Assembly (NCBI GenBank): GCA_029959085.1
Contig: JARWIR010000008.1
Coordinates: 16,106,001 to 16,170,000 of the forward strand
Direction of reading: 5' to 3'
DNA length: 64,000 nucleotides
Source of the DNA: Nemophila menziesii
Lineage: Eukaryota; Streptophyta; Magnoliopsida; Boraginales; Hydrophyllaceae
The notes under the pieces were generated by a model that ran no database searches, was not told the DNA's origin, and saw nothing but the letters and a program-made list of their open reading frames with translations. Position 1 is the stretch's first letter. Each line of letters starts with the position of its first letter. This document shows, in pieces, positions 45,912-57,810 of this stretch. Both the position numbers and the translations under genes were made by a program.

Positions 45912-47705
45912 TGGATGAAATGAATGATGTCCTTTGTGATCAATTGATACATGTTGGTGGTAATTTATTTGCTCACCTAAACTAATGTATGATGGGGCAC
46001 TCACAAACTTTATAAGAAATACCCTTTAGAGTATTTAAACTTCCGAAATTTACATACCATGTATGGAAAAATAGAGAAACAAATATGTTAGTGTCTATGT
46101 TTTATAATAAATTAGATAAATTCGGAGTTGACATTGAAGAAGGTGTGGCTATGATAGATAGATAAAAGGCTGTAGAGGAGTTTATTGCTGCTTATAAGAG
46201 GTGTCCATTGGCTACTATCTACATGGTTGAACCACAGGTAAAGTGTGCAAGTGATGGTAATCAAAATAGCGATCATAATGTTGTTGGTAATCAAATTATA
46301 AGCCAACCATTCATAAATTATCCACCTCTTGCAAAATACATTAAAAAAGATTTGAAAGCTGCTGGTTACACTGAATCAGATATTAAATTTGGTATTAGAC
46401 CCTTAGAAACTGATGAGATATTGATGGACTCTGACCATATTCATGTAGAAGATGAAACTAATGAAAAGGGTTTTAAAAAAAGATCTGAGGATGAAGGTAA
46501 AACAATTAAACATTATTGTACAACTATAGTTGATTCTTTAATCATAACTAATTTTATACTTGTTCTTTATTATAGCCTTGTCTGAAAATATTGGTGTAAC
46601 GCAAGGTGTGGCGCAAGAGATGAATATTTTACAAATACGAGGTAAAATTATATTTAATCCCTATTTGTTAAGATTGTATTTTAAGACTTTAATATATTTT
46701 TGGATTTATTAAGCTGTCATTTTATTAGCTTTTGCAGTAAAAGTAGGTGCTAAAACTTAAAAAAGCACAAAGTATATATAACTTTTTCAGTATATGTGAT
46801 TGATTAGATATATACTTGCACAGTTTGTGTGGTGAATTAGTTAATATCCAAAATGCTTTCCCTAATCATTTTGTTGGGTTAGGTGCCACGTCTTAGTCAT
46901 AAGAAAGAGCTAGAATTTACTATGGTACAAGTGATTGAAAATCCAAAAATAAAAAAAGCTGAGAGGATCATATCAACTCTAGCTTATTAAATGAAGTAAT
47001 TCTTTTTTCTTGTTCAACATAAATGAAGTAATTTATGGCGTGAAGATATATTTTTTATTTTATGAGTGAAATAAATTGTTTATAGGGTATGGAAACTATG
47101 TTCAAATAAGCCCACTGTGGTTGTGTGACTTTTTTTGGGTAATAGCTGAAAGTGCCTCGTCTTTAGCATATGCTCCTTCTAGTCCGAATATTGTTGAAGG
47201 TAATGAATTTTTTCTAGTCTCATTTCTTCCACACATTTATTTCAATAAGATAATAATGCATTTTCTTTATGACTAATTATACAGTGGGTGTGTTGGTTAA
47301 TATTGTTGTTAATGAGGAGGATGTATCTGTTTTAACTGCTTTCAAGGCTTATACTATCCAGAGTGGTGGAAGAAGTATGACAAAACAAAAAGAACATGAA
47401 AGTGGTGTCCAGTTGCACACGTAGAAGAGGCAGAAGTTAGAGAAAGGGCAAAGGCAAAGAAGACAGTCATTTTTGGTGGAGGACTAAGAGGTACGTGGGT
47501 GACTTCTAAAGATGTTGATCAGTCCTTAGGAATTGGTGTAACAAGTGGTACATGTGGTACTAAGGGTAAGGGCAAGAGTATAGGTCTACTAGGTGGTGAT
47601 AAGAGTAAGGGTAAGTGTAAAAGTGCTAGTGGGAATGTTGGCGTTAAGGTTCGCAAAAATGTTGAATTCACTTCACTATTCGAAGTTGAGCAAACTGTTG
47701 CATAG
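45912..47705 (+). pseudogene. MULE transposase-type protein, N- and C-terminal remnants
   Basis: From ATG 45912 the frame reads MDEMNDVLCDQLIHVGGNLF, a stop, MMGHSQTL, and after a frameshift VFKLPKFTYHVW, MLVSMFYNK, FIAAYKRCPL and IYMVEPQV (to about 46250). This is the PB1-like N-terminal region usual in plant MULE transposases. It continues open to 46585 (acidic DEILMDSD). Then follows non-coding or intron-like DNA with small frames, and at 47499-47705 a G/K/S-rich tail (TSKDVDQSLGIGVTSGT, KGKGKS). The catalytic DDE region and SWIM zinc finger are not seen, so the element is non-autonomous. Confidence 0.55.
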
Positions 47706-47966
47706 GTATTAAAGACATTGAAGAATGAAAAGAAAAAAAGATGGATTATATAAACTAAGTTTTTTTAACTTGTAATATATTGTTTTTGGTTATGGTAGTT
47801 GTAAACTTGTAATGCAAGTATTATGTTGGTAATGTGGTTAGAATACAACATTGTTATGTGTTTTTGGGTTATAAATTATGTGATGAATTTAGATACTTAT
47901 TCCTTTAGTAATGTAGTGATGAATATGTAGTTTTTTTTAGTGGTGTATATTGTTTTCTACATATTT

Positions 47967-48090
47967 TAGATCACATGGGTGTTAGTGCACATCCATATAG
48001 ACCACATGGGTGTTAGTGCACATTCATATAGACCACATGTGTGTTAGTGCATAATTTTATAGACCATAGGGGGTTTTAGTGCATATTCAT
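47967..48090. repeat. four-copy 31-bp tandem repeat
   Basis: Unit TAGACCACATGGGTGTTAGT plus GCACATTCATA, starting at 47967, 47998, 48029 and 48060, with the last copy diverged. Near the right end of the Mutator-like element. There are no spacers, so it is not a CRISPR array. Confidence 0.85.
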
Positions 48091-48344
48091 ATATTTAATG
48101 GGAGTGTGGAAGGATAAATATGTCTTCACATGATTAAAATTTGAAAAAAAAAAGCGTAGAATATACTAATATTCGCAGATACAATGCGTGTAATACATGA
48201 CAAACAGAAATTTTAACAGAAGGGCTTCTCGTGCGTATTTCTGGCAAGCACAAGGGGCCTTTTATGCATAGTTTTTTAGCATAGGGGCCAGAGAACTTAA
48301 TTAAGACGACCACAGGGGCCTCATGCTATTAATACTAAATACAG

Positions 48345-49030
48345 TATTCCTAAATGCTCTTTTTGTTCTTGGATAACTTGCATGGATAGAATTCCAACAA
48401 AAAATCGTATGATGAAGTGGGATAGTCAAATCAGTACTTCGTGTGAAATTTATCATGGAGATATTAAGGATCAGGATCACCTGTTTGTAACATGTTCATT
48501 ATCTAACGGGATTCTCAGGAGATGTGTTACAAAGTGTGGTGCTACATTACCAATTTGTTTAAACTGGGATGAGCTGGTTGACTTCATCATGGTTGCAGCT
48601 GTTGATACTTTCTTAGAGGATATATATGCTGGTCGGTTTATAGTTTACGTATATATGATTTGGAGTAATCGTAATGCATATATACATCATGAGAATGTAA
48701 GAAATGAGGAAGCTATTATGCATGATATTCAATTCTATCTTGGTGTGAAAACTTCAAATAAAAAGCGGTTTAAGTGCAAAGGAGATAGAGACTGGATAGT
48801 GCAAGAATGGAAGTTAATTGAAGTTTTCAAAGTTTGATCAATGATATAACTGCTTTAGAATAGGTTAGTTATTTATGTCCAAAAAAAGGGTTTAGATAAG
48901 TAGGTCATGTTTTGTAACTTTTACTTATTTCTAGTTCAACAAATTTCCTTAGATAGGAACTCTTAATGATGTAAAGACAATTGTTTGTTAAGCTTAATAA
49001 AAATGGTTTGATTGATCCAAAAAAAGAAGA
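48345..49030 (+). pseudogene. LINE zf-RVT and 3' end, right part of the split LINE
   Basis: Begins TATTCCTAAATGCTC, which gives FPKCSFCSWITCMDRIPTK, then the 151-codon frame 48382-48837: RMMKWD, CEIYHGDIKDQDHLFVTCSLS (the H...C part of zf-RVT), and MIWSNRNAYIH. It ends with W..QEWKLI. The LINE 3' UTR follows and ends near 49020 with GATTGATCCAAAAAAAG, a short A tail. No RNase H is seen, unlike the other LINEs. Confidence 0.7.
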
Positions 49031-49949
49031 ATAAATTATGTTATATTTTTTAATTATTGTATTAAACTAAAAGTTTATGTTTAGTTAAATATAGTAATTT
49101 ATGATTTAGGTTTTTATTTAGATCAATTATAATAATTCAAAAAGATAAGCTAAATAAAAATAATTGATTGTTTGTATTATGTAATAGGTGATGGTGAATT
49201 CCTTGGTGGTGGTGGTGGTTGGTGCCACAGTTGCCAGAGATGATGGTTTCGAAGCAATCGGTGAATTTCTTGGTGGTGGTGGTCAGTGCCACGGTTACCG
49301 GATATGGTGATCCTATAGCGATAGTGGTGGTCTGGTGACGAAGGTGGTGGTTGTAGCCGAAGTTGATTGTGGTCTAGCGCCGGTGGTCGATGGTGGTTGT
49401 ATGGCGGCGGAGGTGGTGGACGAGGATGAATTAGGATTAACTATTTGTTTAATATTAAAAAATAAATGAATATCATATTAAGTAGAAATTAAAATTAAAT
49501 TATATATAAAGATATATTAAGTATGGAAAAATAAAACTTATATGTAATTAAGAATTTACTACAATCACAACCACCACCTCCATCGTCGGACAACCATTAT
49601 CGCCGCCGAACCACCATCCCCGACAATAATTATGATATATTTCATTTTTCATAGTTAGCTATTATATCCTTCGAAGCCATTTTCTGTATCAGTTTCAGAG
49701 AATTTTTTATTAGCATACATATATATATATATTCAATAATATGATTGATAAATTCAAATTAAATTAATAAAAACAACAATTGAAAGTAGAACATAAAGTC
49801 CATTACGTTTTCAATCACGAATCATTTACATTTTTTTTTTTACTAACTAAATTTCATTTTACCATCTTAATTCTAGTATTATACAACTCCCAATATTTCA
49901 ACATAAATAATATCATATATTTTATTTCTAAATTCAAAAAATTAGATAA
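49031..49949. other. intergenic stretch with GGTGGT-rich tandem repeat
   Basis: Two copies of a 67-bp unit (GGTGAATT.CTTGGTGGTGGT then TGCCAC.GTT) start at 49193 and 49260, followed by more GGTGGT text to about 49430. A CCACCACC/CGCCGCC segment at 49570-49625 is roughly inverted to it. No gene supported. Confidence 0.6.
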
Positions 49950-49957
49950 GGAATAAG

Positions 49958-50406
49958 CTATGCTGTAGATATCGCCGCCTAGGCGCGCCTAGGCGCCGTC
50001 TAGGCGTCAACTCCCCCCTCAACCGCTTACGCCTAGTAAAAATGCTAGGCATTTTTGCCCAACGCCTTAGTCGCCGTGGAAGAGGCGCCTAGCCCGCCTA
50101 GGCACCGATTAATGGTTAAAACTTGCCGCCTAGGCCCTCCATTAAATTTATTTTACTCTCGGAAATTCTTGAATTGATATTATAACTCTAATTTTAGTAT
50201 TTTTCATATTCAATATAGTGGTGTTAGATTAATTGTATGACTTAAATAGATAAAATTATCATAATTATACACTCGTATTACTAAATATATAAAATTACAT
50301 AGCAGGATTCAAAACCGCGTAATCCCGCCTAGGCCCCGCGTAGTCCCTCCTAGGCGCTAGGCCCCAGTCGACCGCCTAGGCCGCGGAACCAAGATCTACA
50401 GCATAG
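49958..50406. mobile_element. MITE with GC-rich palindromic ends
   Basis: Ends CTATGCTGTAGAT (49958) and the same inverted (50394-50406), flanked by the perfect 8-bp duplication GGAATAAG (49950-49957 and 50407-50414). Both ends hold clusters of the palindrome CCTAGG (seven in the element, mostly as CGCCTAGGCG or GCCTAGGCC), with an AT-rich centre. No coding capacity. The 8-bp duplication points to a hAT-type or related transposase, although the termini are not classic hAT. Confidence 0.85.
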
Positions 50407-50414
50407 GGAATAAG

Positions 50415-51128
50415 TAGATATTACAACAAGTCATAATCCTAATCTTAATAAAAATAAAATTAATCAAATAAAACGTACATACTGCAAGTAACCAACTATG
50501 GGAAAAGTTTGCACGCTGACTTATTAGAGCAGTGAGTGAAATCATGACTATAAAAATCATGAATGGATAGAAATTTAATAAATTAAAAATCACATCACAG
50601 AAAGTATATATTTCATGATATGTGGCAAAATTTAAATTCAGATTTCATTTTTTTTTGACACATTTTATATTAGAATTCACATTACATAACTTTGTAAAAG
50701 ATTAGGGTTCTTTCTATTTATTTATTTTTTGGAGCAAAACAAACAAAATATTACTACTACATTAATATCACTATTCATGGACAAATGAATAATAATGAAA
50801 AAAAATTCATAACTTATTTAATTCTTAACCAAAACTCAGGAATATCATATGTTGCATTTTGTAATCAAATTAAAAAACATGAATATATCAAAAACACCGA
50901 ATGCCCTAATACTATTTTGTAAGGTTAAATAGAGAAAATAGAATTACCTCTTGTAGTAGAATTGAGAATCAATAAACCTATCAAAAGTCAATTTCCTTTC
51001 GAGAATGAGGATCTTGTTCCATAATACCTTTCTTTCTTTGTTGATTGGAGAGATTAGATTGTGATATAATTTGTTTATGGGATCTTCTAGTCTGAGTGTT
51101 CAATCATTCAGAGAAACAATAATAATTG

Positions 51129-51222
<94 letters not shown>

Positions 51223-53403
51223 GTCCATAACATTATCTTTTTAACACCAAAAAAACAACTATTCGTTCCATTAAAATTGGGCTTGGGCTTTGGGCCTGTT
51301 CAATCAAGGATCGATATTTTAATCCATCATGTTAAAATCTATGTAAAGTCATTTTAGTTTCTTTGCAAAAACTAGATCAAATACCTATTGTTTAAAAACC
51401 GTTTCCAAACCCAGAAAAACACAAGTAAAGAAAATTGCAGAAAGTAAATAATACAAAGGATTTTTCGTGCTACATCCACGTTGAAACCATCCACGAAAGA
51501 TGCTTCATGCCCTTTTAGTAGGGTTAGAACTTCAGATCCAAATCTTACATCAATACAAGTATAGAATACCACTAAAATTTCAGTGACAAACCATAATTAA
51601 CCTATTGAGAAATACTACTCAATATACAAGATAAATACTTGAACTATCTATTCTAATCGAGATTATTTATAACTCAGAACTCGATGTATACAAAAATCCT
51701 AAGTTTCATCTGCTGAAGAACGAGAGAGATGAAGAGGCGAAGTCAAATAAGCAAAAGAGAAGTCTGCCCTAAATGTGAAGAAGAGAAGCTTTTATATGAG
51801 AAATGAAAGAGTTTTAATCTCATATGTTAGTCACTAATAAGATCAAACATTCAAGAAGAGCCACACGTCTAAACAAAGTAAAGCGGTGTAACAACTTAAA
51901 AGCTCACACAAACTTTTGACTCTGGTCAAGAATATATAAGACCCAATCCACATCATCTTGCCAGCTCAACAAAGACCAAATATATATTTACTTTATTCAA
52001 AACATCACAAAGAAACCGGTTTAAAGACTAAGAAGGGTTAAGAATGACACATAATTGTTACTTGGACATCAAACTACATAGAACAGGTGGCTTATGAAAA
52101 ACCGTCTTGATCATTTTTTCAACTATATAATCTCGTTAATTAATTTACATTCAAGTCGCAAATAAAGTAGCTCTTCCACAAGGTTAGATCTCACCTTCTT
52201 CACATCTACCTAGTTGTCATTTAGTTTCTAGGCCCCTATATGCATTATTCGCTAATATTCTTTATATCCTAACATGTTTTCATATGCGCATTTCAAATAA
52301 AAAATATAGAAAATTTAAGAAATAAGCATTTTTTTTCTATCATTGACTCATATATACATATTTTCAGAGGATATTACTAGTTCAATACATACTTTCTTTA
52401 TCTACTCTGTTTTTTTGTTTTTTTTTTGTTTTTTCTTAAATTAAGTAAACAAGTAAAATGGGCCGAGAACAACTAGTACCCTACCCCAAATCAAAGATGA
52501 TTTGTATGAACGTATCTCCATAACTTGAAAAAAAAAATCTAAAAACAGTAAAATTAAGATCATACACATAAACAAATATTATATATCTAAGAAGATGGGA
52601 AGTAGAACTTACCTTCATTCCCCAAGTTAGGGTTGGGCTCTCTCGATCTATGATGCCTTGATTGATGATGTGTGTGGATTTCCATGGCTTTATGGGTTGT
52701 TTCGGGATCAAGTGGGTCTGCCGAATTATCGAGAATTTCCTTATTTTTTGTATCATATTCCACTCTTTTTGTTATAGCTTTTTCATATAATCTTTCGATA
52801 ATGTGTGGTTGGCGTCATTGGAAATATTTCGATAAAATATGCACTATACGCTTGAAAAAACGTTGATTCCGATATCTGAACGAAAAGTTATGACCCTTCG
52901 AAATTTCTCGAAAAACGTTATAACAAGGTCAAAACAGAATTTCGGGTGCAACTCGGTGAATTTTAGACTAATTTTGGCCTTGATTTGTCTTATATCCCGT
53001 AACCTGTTGAACATGAAAGTTGTAGATTTTTTTTGGATTTCTGTCGATTCCTGAATCAATGAATTTGGGCCTCGCATGCCAAAGTTATGCCCTTCCAAGA
53101 ACAACCCCTCGAATATTTTTATGAGTTTAAAAATTCAGCAGGTTTTCTAACTTTTTAAGCGTTTTCGGGGATTTTTATCGGGTATCCTTCAATCCGAAAC
53201 CAAATACGGAAACTCGAATAAATATGTCTTAGTCGTTGAAAAGATTTCGGCTCAAAATTTTGTCGTTTAGTCCTCTGTTTTATATCCCAAACATGTTCCC
53301 ACATAAAAAAAATTCTGCAGAATTTTGAAAGTAAAAATTGCACATAGGGCCCCTGCATTAATTATCAAATATCTTCTCAAATACTGGATCTAGATCAGAT
53401 TCT
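50415..53403. other. long AT-rich intergenic stretch
   Basis: No gene supported. It contains an (AT)n microsatellite at 51134-51219. Between 52830 and 53300 the sequence is richer in CG with many TTCGAAAA-like strings and short overlapping frames in both directions (52839-53054, 52844-53104). I could not recognise any of it. Confidence 0.5.
51134..51219. repeat. (AT)n microsatellite
   Basis: About 43 uninterrupted AT units. Confidence 0.95.
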
Positions 53404-53482
53404 TTATCCTAAATAATCCACAGTCCCATCAATCGGTACTCTAGGTTTAGATTGCAAAAGAATCAACCACCCACATTCCGCC

Positions 53483-53725
53483 TCAGTTTGAGCTCTCAAG
53501 CTCATCAAGATATATATCACCAAAGATAACATTAGCATCTTCCAAAAGAAACAACACAAGAGTATGCGAAACCATAGTACTAAACAGAGTACTATCATTA
53601 CAAAATTCCAGCGGACAAAGCTTCAATTGCTGAACAAGATACGAAATTATCTTCTCATGACCTTCTCCCTTGTGCCTATTACATAGCGTCACAAGCAAAT
53701 CCAATAACAAATAAGCCATTAAAAT
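53483..53725 (-). pseudogene. fragment resembling the ARM-repeat region of a UPL1/UPL2-type HECT ubiquitin ligase
   Basis: The minus-strand frame reads LLLDLLVTLCNRHKGEG, then ISYLVQQLKLCPLEF, then HTLVLFLLEDAN. The order helix, short basic loop, YLV.QLK.CP, and a later LLL.ED(A/G)N resembles a segment in the long N-terminal armadillo part of plant UPL1/2 E3 ligases. I infer this from remembered family features, without a search. The similarity stops after DAN, where the frame passes into unrelated residues. No HECT domain or other exons lie nearby, so this is a gene fragment, perhaps captured by a mobile element or a pseudogene exon. Confidence 0.45.
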
Positions 53726-53819
53726 ACAACTTCATAATCACCGTCACTATGTCCAAATATATTCTAGCCAATGAACAAGATCATAATTTTGATAATTCCT
53801 TCTAACAACTTAGAAACTA

Positions 53820-54115
53820 ACTCAGGTTTCTCCCTTTCTTTTCAAATTGTTCAACAAGTTCACTTGATACATTGGTGAAATTCTTAACATTCGAATTTAA
53901 TTTCTCAATTTGATTAGGAAGATCCATAGACTCATTGAGTCATTGTACAGGAGAATCTTCTCGTTCTTGAGTTCATCGATTTCTGATAAAAAATCTTTAA
54001 CTTCCGCTAATATTTTTATTCCAAAATGTGAATCTTTCTCATTATTTATCATAGAATTACACTCATCGAATACTTCTTGTTTTAAGTAAAATCGCCATCA
54101 AATTCATCATTATCC
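53820..54115 (-). pseudogene. broken coiled-coil-like frame of unknown function
   Basis: On the minus strand an ATG near 54115 starts MDNDEFDGDF and stops soon after. One frame over, about 54090-53940, the text reads QEVFDECNSMINNEK and AEVKDFLSEIDELKNEKIL, a heptad-like, acidic/basic pattern. A third frame continues with IEKLNSNVKNFTNVSSELVE to about 53830. Three frames together look like one former protein with two frameshifts. I do not recognise it. It lies upstream of the UPL-like fragment on the same strand. Confidence 0.35.
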
Positions 54116-55084
54116 ATTAAATTTGAAGTGATTGTACTGATTAGATGATGATAATTGCGAAGAAATATAACTTCTGTAGTAGATGAGTGGCGCTCGGAAT
54201 TTAGCAGGGATCAGTGGCGGGTGAAGGCAGGCGGTTTTGGAGATGCACGTGGTGATTCGATGAGGGCAGGCCACTTTTGTTGTGATGGTGAGACCGAGTA
54301 GTTCGGAGTTTGAATTTAATGGCGTAGCAGCGCTTAAGTTGTGCCACTGATCCAAATCCAGCCCCTGATTCAAGTATCTTCCTTTCTATTTATATGAAAA
54401 TACGTTCCGGTGACACTGAAAGGAAATTCAGGCGCCAGTGAATGGAATGACTGTCACCGATATGAGATATCGTGGTCACTGATCCAAATTTCGTGTCCAC
54501 TGAACTTGCTTGCTTCGTTTCTGTTTTTGTCCTTTGTTCCTTCCGGTGCCACGGATGGACTTCCGGCCCCACTGAAGCATTCATTATTATTGTTTAAGTG
54601 ATAAAGATATAGGTCTCATGAACATTTGGTCATAAATTCATGACATCTAAATTGGTGGGACAGTTAATATAACAACGAATTTAAGCAATAGTGTGGAGGT
54701 TAACATGGAAGAATTGCAAAACACATCTCGAATTTTTTTATAACAGGTTTTAGATGATAGAGATTGTTATGAAATGATTAGTTATCTAATTTTGCAATTT
54801 TGAAACTTTTATATAAGGGAAAAAAATGTTGGGGCGAAGTACAATTAATGAGGTTGCTTTTACCGAATAAATGAGTATCGGATAATTAGATTGTTACTTC
54901 AATTAAATGTATTACGCGTCCAAAAAAAAAAAAAAAAAAAAAAAAAAAATAAAAATAAAAAGGGTCAAACCCAAAAAAGTAAAAAGTCTCACCGGTTGAA
55001 TTTTAGAAGTCAATAGTTTGTTGAATTGCAATAATACCTAATAAAGGCATTCTTCTTCTTTAGATGGGATGTAAATAATCTAAT
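54116..55084. other. intergenic stretch with poly(A) run
   Basis: No gene supported. A pure A run of about 30 (54918-54947) followed by AAAAATAAAAA could be the tail of an inserted retroposon on the plus strand, but no source sequence is recognisable before it. CCGGTGCCAC / CCGGTGACAC strings recur around 54410-54570. Confidence 0.4.
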
Positions 55085-55137
55085 TTTATTTTTTTAGACA
55101 AAAGAAGCTAATATATTAAAAATAAAAGCATCGAAGG

Positions 55138-55608
55138 TCAACCTACTCCAAATGCAACAAAAGTGTCAAAGTCATTACAAGCCAAAGATAAAAGTTTAGG
55201 AGGAATATTACATAACCAAACAAGAGATAAAGAACAATTAGAAAAAGCCTTCGCAAGCCAGACAGCAACTTTGTTCGCCGTTCTTCTAACACCACGAATA
55301 CGAATATGAATGTGGTCTCTCACCATGTTTTTAATATCACCGAGGATAGCCCTGTCCTTCCAGTGACAGTTCAGGCTCGATGAATACACAACTTTTAGAA
55401 CGGCTTCGGCGTCAGTTTCAATTCAGTCGCAAAGAGGAACATGGACTAATGCAAAGTGAACACCAGATCTCAACGCTTTAGCTTCTGCTTCAAAGCTGGA
55501 GGAGGCAGAGATGTTCATGGCAAAACCATTAATTATCTCGCCCTTCCAGTCACGGATCACTGCAGCAGCGGAGGCTTTTCCTATCTTAAAAGAAGCATCA
55601 ACATTCAT
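55138..55608 (-). pseudogene. LINE RNase H domain, second copy
   Basis: Reads MNVDASFKIGKA, INGFAMNI, FEAEAKALRSGVHFAL, a stop at about 55426 and an altered strand where RVESD is expected (ETDAEAVLKV in the passed frame), then RDHIHIRIRGVRRTANKVAVWLAKA. Compared with 20022-20501 most residues agree, but the stop and the missing first D of VADWL (VAVWL) show decay. Confidence 0.85.
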
Positions 55609-55739
55609 CTTAAAACTTTGCTGTGAAGGAGGTGACCAAATAGGGATAGAGGATGAACCAGCTTCATTAAGAATATCAGGGTTAAGTGGCCCAACAAAGG
55701 GATCAATTAAGCTCGTATCACCATCGAAAAATACTTGCC

Positions 55740-56207
55740 TGTGAAATAAATCAATTAATGTAATGCAAGAGTCAAAATCAATAGGGATATTATGGAATAT
55801 AAACTTATTCCTAGTTAACCAAATAAATCATAAGCATAGAATAATTTTTAGTAAAAGATAGGTTCTTTCTTTCGTATTTTTCCCATTATCAATAATAGAT
55901 CCAACCCAGGAGTTAAAGTTAAGGTCATAGAAGGGGGGAATGTGGCAGTGTAAGGGAGACAGGAACCAAAAAGTTCTAGTCCATTCACATTTCAAGAATA
56001 AATGCTCAATTGATTCTTCTTCTTTAAGGCAAATGTGACAAAGATCCGTAGAAGAACAGTTACGAGTAAACCTGTTTTGTTCAGTGGATAGAGCATTCAT
56101 TATCACACGCCAGAAGAAGAATTTAAATTTAGGGGGAGCCTGAGAATCCCAACTCAACTTAAGGATATCAGAAGAAGGAAAGGAAGAAGTTGAGGGATGA
56201 ATAGACG
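55740..56207 (-). pseudogene. LINE zf-RVT region, second copy
   Basis: The 138-codon frame at 55828-56244 reads PPKFKFFFWRVIMNALST, LCHICLKEEESIEHLFLKCEW and WFLSPLHCHIPPFYD, nearly the same as the 20502 copy, with the C-x2-C...H...C pattern intact. Its first residues (MSIFYYHKLGN) come from the adjacent LTR read antisense, which pinpoints the insertion junction. A stop near 55825 interrupts the downstream part. Confidence 0.88.
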
Positions 56208-57685
56208 TGATGTTTCCTAATTTGTGATAATAAAATATACTCATGAGACATCATTTTAGGCTTATTTATTCGTTTATAGGTTGATTTTAGCTTATTTTAG
56301 TGCACTTTCCTATTTTGGGTCTTGATTTGTAGAATTATTATTTTTAGAGCATATTGGGTTTAATTGTTTATTTAGTGTGAAGCTTTAAAGATAATTATGG
56401 AGATTAATTAGAGTCCAAGTCAAAGATTACAACTTATGGAAAGAGATTTGCATGGAAATTGGAGATAAGGAAACAATTGCTAAAAAGATGGAAAAGGAAA
56501 AGCTGCCTAAATCTGGGATTCTGTACACACGTCTAAAGATTGGTGTTTTTACCTAAGAAATAGGCCGAATTTGGTAATTTCCTTCCATGGGGCCTAGATA
56601 ATTCTGTTGCGATTCTTTTGGTATCTTGTGGAGCAAAATCCGACCAATAACGAAGAAGATACACTCAAAATAGCGCAGCAGTGTTTTCCTTACGAATTTG
56701 AGTTGGGCTAGGAGTCCATTACTTGAAGTTATCTCCACCAAACGAATTAGGTCAACCTCTACACTATAAATACAGCCTCTTAACAATCTTAAATCGTCCT
56801 TGGTGAAACCTTAAACCAAGAGGAAGCTTAGAACACAAGAGAGAAGTCTGGAAGGAGCTATCATCAACAATGTCTTCTTCTACCTTTAGATTTGTAATTT
56901 CTTTCTTTTCTTGCATGAACTGATTTTCTTTAGCTTGAGTTTTAGCATTAATGTATGAACCCTAGTTTTGATTGACATCTATCTAATTTGGGAATTCAAT
57001 GTTTTAAATAGAATTATAGTTTTTATTCTCTGTTTATGTGTTTGGTTTTATATGCTGTGTTCTTGTGGACGGCCGCCATTAGAATTACCATCTAGTAATT
57101 AGGTCACCATTGACAACGGTGTTTAATTGCATGTTTAGCACATAACGTCTAGTATTAGGTATGATCTGACAACCCAACCTAGCTAGATAATCACTATGGT
57201 TTAGTTCTTGTGACTATTTACCAATTACAGGAAAAGTTTGCTTAGGAAGCCTTATTGACACAGGTAAATCCTATTTTAAACTACCGATAGCATATTGGGA
57301 CCGATTAGGGAAATACTACATAATTCACCCTTACATGTTTAGAACGGAAAAACTAGTGGGGATTACATGCTAATAACTTAAGCTATATTCTCATATCACT
57401 TCTCTTTCATATTTAATTTTCTGTCTTTAAATTCTTAGTTTAGTTTAATTAATTAAAAAATCAAACAAAAATCTATTTGTCTTTACTTTTATTGCGTTTA
57501 GTTGTTCTAGCTTTAATTTATTTGCACTTGGTATTTGCATAAGATTCTCCTAACCTCTGTAGTCTCTGCGGAACGAATCTTTATCTAAAACTTGCATACG
57601 ATCTGTATACTTGCAGAACCGTGTAGTTTTAGGGTGTTTTTGCACTTTAATTATATCTTATTTTATCACACCCTAGGCACCACCA
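56208..57685 (+). repeat. 5' LTR of the Athila-like element
   Basis: Starts TGATGTTTCC, ends about ACCACCA at 57685 (a CACA at 57670 is an alternative end). TATA box TATAAATA at 56765-56772. Early GAGACATCATTTTAGG resembles the other two LTRs of this type. About 1478 bp. Confidence 0.88.
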
Positions 57686-57691
57686 AGTTTT

Positions 57692-57709
57692 TGGCGCCGC
57701 TGCCGGGGA
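57692..57709 (+). other. primer-binding site for tRNA-Asp
   Basis: TGGCGCCGCTGCCGGGGA is complementary to the 3' end of plant tRNA-Asp, with one mismatch (C for T at position 9), about 6 bp after the LTR. This primer is typical of Athila-type elements. Confidence 0.85.
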
Positions 57710-57810
57710 CTACATCGTTAGTCCTTGTGCGTATATCTTGTGCTTTTATTTTTAGTTAGTTCTATTTTACGCTTTTGTTTTTAGTTTTTGTTTTTCAGAT
57801 TTAGTTACAG

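Larger units (their letters stand above)
55089..56207 (-). mobile_element. LINE, same family as 19932-23310, interrupted by an Athila-like element
   Basis: The 3' end is at TTTGTCTAAAAAAA (minus strand, about 55089-55104), as in the first copy. RNase H (55138-55608) and zf-RVT (about 55750-56207) follow in the same order and very similar sequence. The LINE is cut at 56207/56208, where the 5' LTR of the next element begins in the middle of the region before the zinc-binding motif. The rest of this LINE should lie beyond the right edge of the window, after the 3' LTR. Confidence 0.9.

Noticed and set aside
47967..48090. Regular 31-bp repeats considered as a CRISPR array
   Set aside because: Repeats are directly adjacent with no spacers, in a plant transposon.
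56553..56786. 77-codon minus-strand frame, repeated almost identically at 63237-63470
   Set aside because: It lies antisense in both LTRs; the duplication reflects the LTRs, not a gene family.
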